Source: Catalinimonas niigatensis (lineage in GTDB: Bacteria; Bacteroidota; Bacteroidia; Cytophagales; Cyclobacteriaceae). From it: DNA of 64,000 nt. The position numbers were made by a program, and so were the translations under genes. The notes under the pieces are model-generated. The model was not told the origin of the DNA and searched no databases. It saw nothing but the letters and a program-made list of their open reading frames with translations. The stretch's first letter is position 1; each line of letters starts with the position of its first letter. The stretch covers positions 558,001-622,000 of the forward strand of contig NZ_CP119422.1 of assembly GCF_030506285.1 (NCBI RefSeq), written 5' to 3'. Shown piece by piece: positions 52,175 through 61,111 of this stretch.

Positions 52175-54382
52175 TTACGAGGCCGATGGTTTTTGGAGGG
52201 GTACAATAACGGTAAAGCTTGCTCCTTTGCCATAATCAGACTCAAGCATAATTTGCCCCCCCAGCTTTTCCACGGTTTCTTTAACGAGGTAAAGGCCCAG
52301 TCCGGAACCTTTCTTCTCCGGATGGGCACGATAAAACATATCAAAAACCTTATCCTGATGTTCTTTGGATATACCCTGCCCATTGTCGCTAATGGTGAGT
52401 TTAAGAATGTTTTCATCCAGAATGGAAGCCTCCATTTTAACGAAGGGTTTCTCCTGATTGTATTTGTGGTATCTGATGGCATTGGAAAAAAGGTTGGAAA
52501 TGATATTGACCAATCTTTTCCTGTCAGCATGTATCCTTTGCGGAACATCTATTTTTTTTTCAAAATGAATTAAAGAGGCCCCTTCCATATACTGATGTTC
52601 CTCAAAAACTTCTTCTATGATATGATGAAGGTCAACATTTTCTGCCTGTGGCTCGGAGCGGGCATTTTTGAATAAGTCCAGAATTTCTTTGGTAAAAGTA
52701 TCCAGCTTGATCAGGCACTTATGCATCAATTCCAGATAGGCCGCCTGCTTCTTCTGGTCTTTTTCTAATTTGATGATTTGCAGCAGTCCTAAAGCTGACG
52801 CCAGCGGGGAGCGTAGGTCATGCGAACTGCTGTAGATAAGGTGGTCCATCTCTTTGTTCACTTTGATCAGCTCAGCATTCTGCTTTTCAATTCTTTGCTC
52901 AGCCAATTTTCTTTGCGTAATGTTCTGAATGATCCCGATGGCACGCAAGGGTTTTCCTTCTCTGTCAAGATAGGTTTTGTTCATGCCTGTCACATATATG
53001 ACTTCTCCATCCGGTAGACAGATACGAAAATCAGCATGGTTCACTTCACCATTTTCCGGTAGACAGAAAAATTTTTCTTCTATCCGGGCTTTATCTTCTG
53101 GGTGAAGCAACAAATTCAGGGTAGCAGCCTCTGGCCTAAAGCGCTTGGGCAGGTGCAGGATTTCGTACATTTGCTCAGACCATATTGCTTTCCTGTTGAT
53201 ATAATCAAACTCATAACTGCCCATGCGGGCGATGGTCTGAGCTTCCTGTAGCTTATGCTGACTTTCTTCCAGCCTCTGGCGAATCTTTATCTTTTCGTCA
53301 ATGTCACGGGTAGTAAGAATATAGCCTATGAATTTTCCTTCTTCGTCCAGCATCCCGGAGGAAACAATGCCTCCCCAGAATTTTGTCCCGTCTTTTCGGA
53401 TAAACTCAAATTCACCGGTTAATATTTGATCGTAAGATGTTCTGCTTCGGTGCATCTTCATCACACCTTCAAAAGATTCTTCAGTGAGAAAATCCTGATG
53501 ACGAAGTTGCATCATTTCTTCCTGGCTATATCCTAGCATCCTTTTTACTGAAGGGGTAATGTAGGTAAGCTTTAAGTTCGGATCAAAGACAGAAATAACA
53601 TCCTGGGAATACTCAGCCAGCATTCGGAAGCGAGACTCGCTTTCCAGCAACTTTTCTTTAAGCTCCACGGAGTCTGTAATGTCCTGGGTAATTCCCCTGA
53701 TAGAAGTAATGTTGCCTTTTTCATCTTCTTCTGTGGATACTACTGTGCGCATCAGACGCTTGCTACCATCCTGATGCTGAAGCGTATATTTAAAGTCAAT
53801 AGTTTCTTTTTTCTGAATGGCTTCCCTGACCAGGTTGTTAATTCTTTCACGTTCCTCTATGGCTAAACCATCAATCTGATCTGTTTTGGAAAAGGTTACT
53901 CCATTTTTCAAACCAAACAAACGTGAGCATTCATCAGACCACCATAACTGCCTGGTCTCCATAGTGTATACCCAGCTTCCGGTCTGGCTGATTCGTTGAG
54001 ATTCGTTGAAATGTGACAACAGTTTATCATACTCTTGATGACTGTGGCGAACAAGTTTCATCATATATCCTCCGAAACTACCCCCAACACTATCACTGCT
54101 GAGGCATACTTCTACCGCAACAGACTGGCCTACTCCATTAAGCCAAGCAGTAAAAATCTGCTGTTCTTCTGATGACAACGGATTGCTGAGTATTTGTGTG
54201 AATTTCTGCTGACTTTCATCATCCAGATATGTGCTTAACATTTTTCCAAGAGATTCGGATAGCGCATATCCGGTATGCTCCGACCAGCTTTTATTTAGCG
54301 AAAGCAGCAATCCCTGCTGATCTACTTCAAAAAAAATAAGGGGGGAGTTTGTGACAATGGTTGAAAGGAAATGCTGCTTCAT
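52175..54382 (-). CDS. multi-PAS hybrid-less sensor histidine kinase
   Basis: A 735-residue soluble kinase without membrane segments. Four PAS/PAC-type modules occupy about 1-500 (visible at LLSLNKSWSEHTGYALSESLG, WSDECSRLFGLKNG, LKLTYITPSVKRMLGYSQEEM and WSEQMYEILHLP). HisKA follows with H521 (IYSSSHDLRSPLASALGLL), then HATPase_c with N-box NLFSNAIRYHKYNQ, G1 SDNGQGIS and G2 GSGLGLYLVKE. It has no receiver domain, and no response regulator is adjacent. The cytoplasmic PAS domains suggest sensing of redox, light or small ligands; nothing here decides which. Confidence 0.9.
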   Translation of the reverse strand: MKQHFLSTIVTNSPLIFFEVDQQGLLLSLNKSWSEHTGYALSESLGKMLSTYLDDESQQKFTQILSNPLSSEEQQIFTAWLNGVGQSVAVEVCLSSDSVGGSFGGYMMKLVRHSHQEYDKLLSHFNESQRISQTGSWVYTMETRQLWWSDECSRLFGLKNGVTFSKTDQIDGLAIEERERINNLVREAIQKKETIDFKYTLQHQDGSKRLMRTVVSTEEDEKGNITSIRGITQDITDSVELKEKLLESESRFRMLAEYSQDVISVFDPNLKLTYITPSVKRMLGYSQEEMMQLRHQDFLTEESFEGVMKMHRSRTSYDQILTGEFEFIRKDGTKFWGGIVSSGMLDEEGKFIGYILTTRDIDEKIKIRQRLEESQHKLQEAQTIARMGSYEFDYINRKAIWSEQMYEILHLPKRFRPEAATLNLLLHPEDKARIEEKFFCLPENGEVNHADFRICLPDGEVIYVTGMNKTYLDREGKPLRAIGIIQNITQRKLAEQRIEKQNAELIKVNKEMDHLIYSSSHDLRSPLASALGLLQIIKLEKDQKKQAAYLELMHKCLIKLDTFTKEILDLFKNARSEPQAENVDLHHIIEEVFEEHQYMEGASLIHFEKKIDVPQRIHADRKRLVNIISNLFSNAIRYHKYNQEKPFVKMEASILDENILKLTISDNGQGISKEHQDKVFDMFYRAHPEKKGSGLGLYLVKETVEKLGGQIMLESDYGKGASFTVIVPLQKPSAS

Positions 54383-54448
54383 GGCTTGATTTTACACAAA
54401 AAAATGCAAATTCACTTTCTGAAACAGCATCAAATTCTACATTTTTCC

Positions 54449-55357
54449 TTATTCTGCCAATATTGCTGCTCCAAAAACTCCGGCACTATCGCCTAAAGCA
54501 GGGCGAAAGAACCTGGTATCCAAACGGTTATTAAACACAAACTGCCGTGCAGAGACTACACCTTCAGTATACAGCAAATCAATATTACCTACACCTCCTC
54601 CCAACACAATAGCGTCAGGGTCCAGTAAATTAATGACCACCGAAATTCCTAACCCGAAAAAATGCGTGAGTCGCTGCATGGTTTTTTGGGCCGCCTCATC
54701 TTTCCCTAGTTGGTAAAGCTGGTAAATTTCTTTCAGCGATTTTTTTTCCTGGGTTAACGAATAGTAAAAACTTTCCAGCGCGGGCCCTGAAAGAATAGTT
54801 TCAACCACTCCCTTTCTTCCTGTATAGGCTACGCCTCCCGATTCATCCAGAAAATTATGTCCCCACTCTCCGGAAATGCCCTGCCTGCCAGTCAGCACCT
54901 TGCCATTTACGACGATCCCCCCTCCTACTCCGGTGCCCATAATCACGCCAAATACTACCTTCGCCTCCGGCATCTCCTGTTTGACTACTCCCATGCGGGC
55001 TTCTGCCAGGGCAAAACAATTGGCATCATTGGCCATCACCACGGGTAAGTTGAGTGCCTTTTGCAAATCTTCATGAAAACGATTTCCATTCAGACAGGTG
55101 GTGTTGCTGTTTTTGTGTAGCCCACTCAGTGGGTCTACCGTGCCGGGTGTACCAATACCGATTTTTTCAGCGCTCAGACCGGATTCTTCAGCCATCATCT
55201 CAATCAGCAGTTTGATACGTGAAATGATGTGTGCATATCCCTGTGCCTGTTCGGTGGGAATTCTTTTGCGAAGCAATACTTCAGGATTATCGGCACTTTT
55301 AAGGATCACTCCTTCAATTTTGGTTCCTCCCAGGTCAATACCCCATAATGGTTTCAT
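54449..55357 (-). CDS. ROK family sugar kinase
   Basis: A 302-residue kinase starting MKPLWGIDLGGTKIEG, the ATP-binding DxGGT motif. NDANCFALAE carries the catalytic base D111, and GTGVGGGIV the second phosphate loop. H167 of EWGHN is the usual zinc-binding His, but the expected three Cys ligands of the CxCGxxGC zinc motif are replaced by A177, T179 and V184 (VAYTGRKGVVE), so the canonical site appears lost. Substrate likely glucose, fructose or GlcNAc. It follows the MFS sugar porter with a 95-base gap holding a LacI-type palindrome. Confidence 0.88.
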   Translation of the reverse strand: MKPLWGIDLGGTKIEGVILKSADNPEVLLRKRIPTEQAQGYAHIISRIKLLIEMMAEESGLSAEKIGIGTPGTVDPLSGLHKNSNTTCLNGNRFHEDLQKALNLPVVMANDANCFALAEARMGVVKQEMPEAKVVFGVIMGTGVGGGIVVNGKVLTGRQGISGEWGHNFLDESGGVAYTGRKGVVETILSGPALESFYYSLTQEKKSLKEIYQLYQLGKDEAAQKTMQRLTHFFGLGISVVINLLDPDAIVLGGGVGNIDLLYTEGVVSARQFVFNNRLDTRFFRPALGDSAGVFGAAILAE

Positions 55358-55373
55358 AGGTTTTGTTGTTTAG

Positions 55374-55385
55374 CTAAACGTTTAG
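55374..55385 (-). promoter_or_regulatory. LacI-type operator candidate upstream of the ROK gene
   Basis: CTAAACGTTTAG is a perfect 12-bp palindrome with a central CG, the typical core of LacI-family operators. It begins 17 bases upstream of the ROK start codon. Inference from pattern. Confidence 0.5.
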
Positions 55386-55389
55386 GGTT

Positions 55390-55433
55390 AGAAAGTCAGA
55401 AGCAGGAAGTTAGGAATTAACTTCCCACTTTCT
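55390..55433. repeat. short intergenic inverted repeat, copy 2
   Basis: AGAAAGT / ACTTTCT (55390-55396, 55427-55433) enclose GGAAGTT / AACTTCC (55405-55411, 55419-55425). The inner core matches that of the unit at 12901-12937. It lies between the MFS and ROK genes. Confidence 0.55.
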
Positions 55434-55452
55434 GCTTCCATCTTCGTGCTTC

Positions 55453-56784
55453 TCACACCAATTCCTTTTCAATCTGTTCCAGGGATTTTCCTTTGGTTTC
55501 TGGTACAAAGAACCAGACAAAGAAGAAGCTCAATGCACTGATGACGGCAAATATACCGAAGGAGAAGGCTCCCCCTTTGTTTTCCAGCATCCAGGGAAAG
55601 GTCTGCGTCACCAGATATGTAGCGCTCCAGTGTAGGAATAAAGATACTGACATAGCCGATCCCCGATATTTGTTAGGGAAGATTTCGGAAACCACCACCC
55701 ACATCACAGCGGCATGAGTAGCAGCAAAAGAAGCGATATATCCCAGAATAGAGAACAATACACCATAGCCCCCGGGGGTATCTGACATAAAAGAAAACAC
55801 CAGAAAGGTAAGTGAAACTGTCATCCCGATTGAACCTGCTAATAATAAGGGTTTCCTACCCAGACGGTCTACCAGGTTGATAGCCACAAAAGTAAAGCTT
55901 AGGTTCACTGCACCGATGGCTACCGTCTGCGCAAGGGCAGACTCCAGGCCTGCACCTGCACTGGCAAAAATGTTGGGGGCATAATAGATGATCGCATTGA
56001 TCCCTACAAGTTGTTGCAACATCGCCAGGACAATCCCCACCATCATGATTTTGCTCATTTTGCCTTTAAAGAGATCTCCAAAAGCTATTTTCTCATGCTG
56101 TCCGTGAAGGGTTTCTTCTATCTCTTTCAGTTCTTCTTTTACCTGACTCTCACCTTCCAGTTTACGCAACACCTCTCTTGCTTTTTCCGGCTGATTGTTT
56201 TTGTATAGCCAGCGTGGACTCTCTGGTATAAAGAAGAGCAGGATAAAAAATAAGATAGCCGGAAGCGCTTCACTGCCCAGCATCCACCGCCAGCTTTCAT
56301 CTCCAAAAGATTTCGCAAAGATCAAATTGGTAAAATATACTACCAGAATACCGATGACAATGGTAAGCTGGTTGATAGATACCAGTCTGCCTCGTTTGTC
56401 TGCTGGGGCGATTTCAGCAATGTAAGTAGGAGAAAGTGCAGAAGCTGCTCCTACACCAATACCTCCTAGGATACGGGCGAATATGAAAAATGTAAAATTA
56501 GTGGCCAATGCCGTTCCTATGGCAGATAAAGTGAAAAGTACCGCTGTAACAATCAATACTTTTTTTCTTCCCAATAGATCGCTGGTAAATCCCGCAGAAA
56601 AAGCACCGATAATACAACCTACAATTACACTGGATACTGCCCAACCCAAAGACACTGAATCCAATTGAAAATATTTTTGAATAAAGGGGTTAGCCCCGGA
56701 AATTACAGCGGTATCAAAGCCGAAGAGGAAGCCTCCCAGTGCTGCAATGAACGTAATAGCAATCACATAGGTATTCTTTTTCAT
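55453..56784 (-). CDS. sugar porter (SP) family MFS transporter
   Basis: A 443-residue transporter with 12 helices. SP signatures: GFLFGFDTAVISGANPF in helix 1, SDLLGRKKVL in loop 2-3, PESPRWLYK after helix 6 and PETKGKSLEQIE at the C-terminus, with the central QQLVGINAIIYYAPNIF of hexose porters. Similar to XylE/GalP-type proton symporters for hexoses or xylose. It precedes the ROK kinase on the same strand, so import and phosphorylation of one sugar is likely. A LacI-type operator candidate lies about 35 bases upstream of the ATG. Confidence 0.92.
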   Translation of the reverse strand: MKKNTYVIAITFIAALGGFLFGFDTAVISGANPFIQKYFQLDSVSLGWAVSSVIVGCIIGAFSAGFTSDLLGRKKVLIVTAVLFTLSAIGTALATNFTFFIFARILGGIGVGAASALSPTYIAEIAPADKRGRLVSINQLTIVIGILVVYFTNLIFAKSFGDESWRWMLGSEALPAILFFILLFFIPESPRWLYKNNQPEKAREVLRKLEGESQVKEELKEIEETLHGQHEKIAFGDLFKGKMSKIMMVGIVLAMLQQLVGINAIIYYAPNIFASAGAGLESALAQTVAIGAVNLSFTFVAINLVDRLGRKPLLLAGSIGMTVSLTFLVFSFMSDTPGGYGVLFSILGYIASFAATHAAVMWVVVSEIFPNKYRGSAMSVSLFLHWSATYLVTQTFPWMLENKGGAFSFGIFAVISALSFFFVWFFVPETKGKSLEQIEKELV

Positions 56785-56818
56785 AAGATAGGTTTATGCA
56801 TTAGTTAGTTTAGCTTTT

Positions 56819-56832
56819 TGAAAGCGCTCCCA
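56819..56832 (-). promoter_or_regulatory. LacI/cre-type operator candidate upstream of the sugar porter
   Basis: TGAAAGCGCTCCCA matches the cre-like LacI-family consensus TGWAANCGNTNWCA at all but one defined position. It lies 35 bases upstream of the minus-strand transporter start. The cognate regulator is not in the window. Confidence 0.5.
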
Positions 56833-57733
56833 AATTGCAAAAAATAGCCATTAGTGCAAAGCTCAGTTTTTCAGTGCGTCATATTTACTTCACAATTTTA
56901 ACATTCTTTCAACTTTTGGGAATTTCAGTATATTTGCCTCCTCTTGCTCTAGCTCCTATCTCCCTATGATCTACAGAATATTCTGTATATTTCTGCGCTG
57001 GCCTATACGTTTTTTTTATTCCAAAGTAATCATTAAACAAGCGAGTACACTACCGTGTGACAGACCCTATTAGTTTGTAACAGCAGGGATTCTTATAGAG
57101 CCGCCTTGTTACTTGCCGCTCATATACAATTTCCACTCTGGTCTGTTAAGAAATATCAACCTCCGCTAAGTCTTTTGTGAAAGCTTATAGCTGATACTTT
57201 ACATATAGTACCACTTCCCCTAATAAGCAGAGACAATTCTTTAAACCTGTAAGCTCCAAATATTTGGAAACAGATGAGAGAAGTGAGTGCCAGTATTTCT
57301 CCTTTGGCTTTTTATACCGATCGGGAGCATACCGAATTAAAATTACCCAAAGCAGCAGCTAAGTTGGCTTTTTATACCGAATCAGTTTTTGATTTTCATT
57401 TAAATATTGAAATCATACCCGTAAGTATAAATTATACTGCTCAAAAACAACTGCACATTTTTTTTCAGAGGGAATTCCAGTTTCTCTCTATGAAAAAGAG
57501 TATAAACAGTACCCTGCCCGTACCATTAGATTAATGACAAAGCACCTGTAAGAGCAATTGTCTCAAATTGCTGATCAGAAGTACGTGCTGAATACTGACT
57601 GTAAATCAATGGTTTCTCATTGATTTTGATACCAAAGGGACTGGTTTTTTTCTTTAACATTCTACAAATCCAAGCAATTTTTCTCTCTTTAGAAGAAGAT
57701 ATCAGGCGAAGGAAAAAAAGTAAATTAAATTAT
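56833..57733. other. long intergenic region between sugar porter and uxaC
   Basis: About 900 AT-rich bases. An 86-codon plus-strand frame at 57274-57534 contains a 17-base direct repeat exactly 60 bases apart (57304-57320 and 57364-57380, reading LAFYT twice); I do not call it a gene. TATATTTG at 56929-56936 fits the -7 consensus on the plus strand but leads to no obvious gene. Confidence 0.4.
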
Positions 57734-57759
57734 TAGTTTTGTAATGCAACCTATTGCAT
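57734..57759 (+). promoter_or_regulatory. -7 box and palindromic operator candidate for the hexuronate operon
   Basis: TAGTTTTG (57734-57741) fits TAnnTTTG exactly. Two bases later ATGCAA and TTGCAT (57744-57759) form a perfect 6-bp inverted repeat with a 4-base spacer, a position where a bound repressor would block start of transcription. The arms equal those of the palindrome at 9927-9943. Confidence 0.55.
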
Positions 57760-57786
57760 ACATTCTCTAATTATGAAAATTGACTT

Positions 57787-59190
57787 ATGAAAGCGTTTCT
57801 AGATAAAGATTTTTTACTACAGACTGAAACTGCTCAGAGCCTATTCCACTCGCATGCCAAGCACATGCCCATCATTGATTATCACTGTCACCTTCCTGTA
57901 GATCAGATCGCTGCCGATCATCAATTCAAAAACCTCACTGAGATCTGGCTGTATGGAGACCATTATAAGTGGCGTGCTATGCGTACCAACGGCATAGACG
58001 AAAAGTATTGTACAGGGGACGCAGATGACTACGAAAAATTTCTTCGCTATGCTGAAACGGTGCCCTATACCCTTCGCAACCCCCTTTATCACTGGACTCA
58101 TTTAGAACTACAACGATACTTTGGTATTGATACGTTGCTGAATGGTGAGTCTGCCCGTAAAATATATGAGCAATGCAACGAACAATTGCAGCATAATAAG
58201 ATGAGCGCTCGGAATATTCTCAGGAATATGAATGTCAAAGTAGTTTGTACTACCGATGATCCTGCGGATAGCCTGGAACATCATGCTAAGCTCAGAAAAG
58301 ATGGTTTTGAAATCAAGGTGCTTCCTACTTTTAGAGCCGATAAGTCAATGGCTGTGGATGACCCGGAGGCTTATAATACCTATCTGGTAAAACTTGAAAA
58401 AGCTTCAGATATCCATATAAGTAGCTATCAAGATTTGCTGGATGCGCTAAGAAAAAGACATGCTTTTTTTGCTGAAGCCGGTTGCAAACTATCTGATCAT
58501 GGTATAGATAATTTCTATGCGGAAGAGTATCAGGAGCAGGATATCCGCTCCTATTTTGATCAGGTAAGAGGAGGTAAAGCATTAGACGGTTCGGCTATTC
58601 TCAAACTCAAATCTGCTATTCTCTACGAATTAGCGCTTATGGATCATGAAAAAGGCTGGACGCAACAGTTTCATGTAGGCGCCATGCGCAATAATAACAG
58701 CCGCATGCTGCGCCAAATAGGCTCTGATACCGGTTTTGATTCTATCGGCGACTATCGTATTGGAACGCCCATGTCCCGATTTTTTGACCGCCTGGACACT
58801 ACTGATCAGCTTGCCAAAACCATCATCTATAATTTGAATCCCCGGGATAATTATCTGGTCGGAACGATGATCGGCAATTTCAACGATGGTTCAACCCCCG
58901 GCAAAATGCAGATGGGCTCCGGCTGGTGGTTTTTGGATCAGAAAGAGGCTATGGAAATGCAAATGAATGCACTATCCAATCTTGGTTTGTTGAGTCGCTT
59001 TGTGGGAATGCTTACAGACTCCCGCAGCTTTCTTTCTTACCCCAGACACGAATATTTCCGAAGGATTCTCTGTAACTTGCTGGGAAATGACGTTGAAAAC
59101 GGTGAATTGCCCAAGGATATGGAGTTATTAGGGCATACCGTTGAGAATATTTGCTATCATAATGCCAGACATTTTTTTGCTTTTGAATAA
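57787..59190 (+). CDS. uxaC: glucuronate isomerase
   Basis: A 467-residue enzyme of normal length for UxaC. Conserved parts: PIIDYHCHLPVDQIA (metal-binding HxH), LTEIWLYGDHYKWRAMR, the region VVCTTDDPADSLEHH, MRNNNSRMLRQIGSDTGFDSIGD, and WWFLDQKEAMEMQMNALSNLGLLSRFVGMLTDSRSFLSYPRHEYFRRILCN (only partly quoted motifs: W-W-F-L-D, D-S-R-S-F, R-H-E-Y-F). It interconverts D-glucuronate and D-fructuronate (or galacturonate and tagaturonate) in the cytoplasm. First gene of the hexuronate operon with kdgK, eda and a TRAP transporter. Confidence 0.95.
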   Translation: MKAFLDKDFLLQTETAQSLFHSHAKHMPIIDYHCHLPVDQIAADHQFKNLTEIWLYGDHYKWRAMRTNGIDEKYCTGDADDYEKFLRYAETVPYTLRNPLYHWTHLELQRYFGIDTLLNGESARKIYEQCNEQLQHNKMSARNILRNMNVKVVCTTDDPADSLEHHAKLRKDGFEIKVLPTFRADKSMAVDDPEAYNTYLVKLEKASDIHISSYQDLLDALRKRHAFFAEAGCKLSDHGIDNFYAEEYQEQDIRSYFDQVRGGKALDGSAILKLKSAILYELALMDHEKGWTQQFHVGAMRNNNSRMLRQIGSDTGFDSIGDYRIGTPMSRFFDRLDTTDQLAKTIIYNLNPRDNYLVGTMIGNFNDGSTPGKMQMGSGWWFLDQKEAMEMQMNALSNLGLLSRFVGMLTDSRSFLSYPRHEYFRRILCNLLGNDVENGELPKDMELLGHTVENICYHNARHFFAFE

Positions 59191-59237
59191 TTTTATATAA
59201 TTCACAACTTATTTACTAATCATATCCTGCACGACCT

Positions 59238-60275
59238 ATGCGTAAAAAAGTAGTTACTTTTGGAGAAATCATGTTGAGACTGGCCACCCCTAACTATCAG
59301 CGCTTCATACAAGCCACCGAGTTTGAAGCTACCTACGGCGGTGGAGAAGCCAATGTGGCGGTCTCTCTGGCCAATTATGGTTTATCTCCTCAGTTTGTCA
59401 CCCGTCTGCCCAACAATGATATCGGCACCGCGGCCCTGTCTACCCTTAGAAAATATAATGTCGGCACCGATCATATCGCTTTTGGAGGAGAGCGTCTGGG
59501 CATCTACTTCCTGGAATCAGGAGCGGTGAGCCGAGGCAGCAAAGTGGTCTATGACAGAGCCCACTCCGCCCTCTCTGACATCCAGTCCGGTATGATTGAC
59601 TGGGACAAAGCCCTGGAGGGTGCCGAATGGTTCCACTGGACAGGCATCACCCCGGCGGTCTCTCAAGGCGCAGCTGATGTCTGTCTGGAAGGTATCAAAG
59701 CCGCCAATGCCAAAGGCATCACGGTTTCTACTGACCTGAACTACCGCAAGAACCTGTGGAAGTATGGCAAGCAGGCTTCAGATGTCATGCCTGAGCTGGT
59801 GGAAGGTTGTGATGTGATCCTGGGCAACGAAGAAGATGCCGAGAAGGTATTCAACATCCATCCCGAAGGATTAGACGTGACCAAAGGCCATGTGGAGGCA
59901 GCAGCCTATGAGTCAGTCTGTAAGCAGTTGATGGAGAAGTTTCCCCGGGCTAAGAAAGCCATTGTGACCTTGAGAGGCTCTATCAGTGCCAGCCATAACT
60001 CCTGGTCAGGGGTAATGTACAATGGCAAACAGCTTTATGAAGCCCCCACTTACCAGATCACCCACATTGTGGACAGAGTAGGTGGAGGAGATTCATTTAT
60101 GGGAGGGTTGATCTATGGTTTGCTCACCTATCCTGAAGATGATCAGAAAGCTTTGAACTTTGCTGTGGCTGCTTCCTGCCTGAAGCACACCATTCATGGT
60201 GACTTCAACCTGGTCACAGTAGATGAAGTAGAGAAGCTCATGAGTGGAGATGCTTCCGGAAGAGTCTCCCGCTAA
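59238..60275 (+). CDS. kdgK: 2-keto-3-deoxygluconate kinase (PfkB family)
   Basis: A 345-residue PfkB-family kinase: VTFGEIMLRLATPNYQRF at the N-terminus with the GGGEANVAVSLANYG loop, and the C-terminal signature DRVGGGDSFMGGLIYGL containing the catalytic Asp. The location between glucuronate isomerase and KDPG aldolase fixes the likely substrate as 2-keto-3-deoxygluconate. The gene is visibly richer in G and C than its neighbours, a possible sign of a different history or of high expression. 47 bases after uxaC. Confidence 0.9.
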   Translation: MRKKVVTFGEIMLRLATPNYQRFIQATEFEATYGGGEANVAVSLANYGLSPQFVTRLPNNDIGTAALSTLRKYNVGTDHIAFGGERLGIYFLESGAVSRGSKVVYDRAHSALSDIQSGMIDWDKALEGAEWFHWTGITPAVSQGAADVCLEGIKAANAKGITVSTDLNYRKNLWKYGKQASDVMPELVEGCDVILGNEEDAEKVFNIHPEGLDVTKGHVEAAAYESVCKQLMEKFPRAKKAIVTLRGSISASHNSWSGVMYNGKQLYEAPTYQITHIVDRVGGGDSFMGGLIYGLLTYPEDDQKALNFAVAASCLKHTIHGDFNLVTVDEVEKLMSGDASGRVSR

Positions 60276-60291
60276 ACAATGTTTTATGAAC

Positions 60292-60328
60292 AGAGAACAA
60301 TTTGCAACGACTTTGCAGCTTGTTCTCT
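60292..60328. terminator. intercistronic hairpin after kdgK
   Basis: AGAGAACAA (60292-60300) pairs exactly with TTGTTCTCT (60320-60328) around a 19-base loop containing TTTGCA twice. It lacks a long T-run. It may weaken or process transcription between kdgK and eda. The following bases (TTCATTGTTCACTGTTAATT) belong to a repeat-like AT-rich intergenic type. Confidence 0.5.
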
Positions 60329-60397
60329 TGGATTTGCTTTTCATTAACTATCATTTTTATATTATTCATTGTTCACTGTTAATTGCTAATTGAATTT

Positions 60398-61069
60398 ATG
60401 GCAAGATTTACCAGAATAGAAGTAGCCCTCAAAATGAAAGAAACCGGCATCGTACCAGTATTCTTTCATAAAGACATAGAAATATGCAAACAGGTGGTCA
60501 AAGCCTGCTATGAAGGAGGCGTCAGGGTATTTGAATACACCAATCGCGGCGATTACGCCCATGAGGTATTTTCGGAGTTAAACAAATATGCAGAAAAAGA
60601 AACCCCTGATATGATCATGGGTGTAGGTTCCATACCTGATGCTGGAACGGCTTCACTCTACATCCAACTAGGCGCAAATTTTATCGTTTCTCCTATACTT
60701 AGCGCGGATATGGCTAAGGTGTGCAATCGGCGCAAAATTTCATGGTCTCCGGGCTGTGGTTCTCTTTCTGAAATTTCTTATGCAGAAGAACTGGGCGCTG
60801 AAGTTGTTAAAATATTTCCGGGAACAGAGGTAGGAGGACCTTCCTTTGTCAAAAGCATCAAAGCGCCTCATCCCTGGAGCAGCATTATGCCAACCGGAGG
60901 TGTGACGCCTACAGAAGAAAACCTCAAAGCCTGGTTTGATGCCGGCGTACATTGTGTCGGTATGGGATCACAGCTGATTACCAAAGAAATCATTGCTCAG
61001 AATGACTTTGCCAGCCTTACAAAAAAAGTACAGGAAGCAATGGCTATTCTAAGTAGATTGAAAAAATAA
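60398..61069 (+). CDS. eda: KDPG aldolase
   Basis: From the ATG at 60398 (MARFTRIEVALKMKETGIVPVF) this is a 223-residue protein. The catalytic Glu is E46 (GVRVFEYTNRG) and the Schiff-base Lys is K138 (VVKIFPGTEVGG). IMPTGGV and CVGMGSQL are the phosphate-binding segments. It splits 2-keto-3-deoxy-6-phosphogluconate into pyruvate and glyceraldehyde 3-phosphate. An upstream ATG at 60383 would add five residues (MLIEF), but the 60398 start fits the family. Third gene of the hexuronate operon. Confidence 0.92.
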   Translation: MARFTRIEVALKMKETGIVPVFFHKDIEICKQVVKACYEGGVRVFEYTNRGDYAHEVFSELNKYAEKETPDMIMGVGSIPDAGTASLYIQLGANFIVSPILSADMAKVCNRRKISWSPGCGSLSEISYAEELGAEVVKIFPGTEVGGPSFVKSIKAPHPWSSIMPTGGVTPTEENLKAWFDAGVHCVGMGSQLITKEIIAQNDFASLTKKVQEAMAILSRLKK

Positions 61070-61111
61070 GATAAACTGCGACAACGAAATACCACAACCT
61101 AAAATTACGCA

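Noticed and set aside
57274-57534. 86-codon frame with LAFYT repeated
   Set aside because: The repeat is real, but the rest shows no protein-like pattern and no promoter; kept as an intergenic note only.
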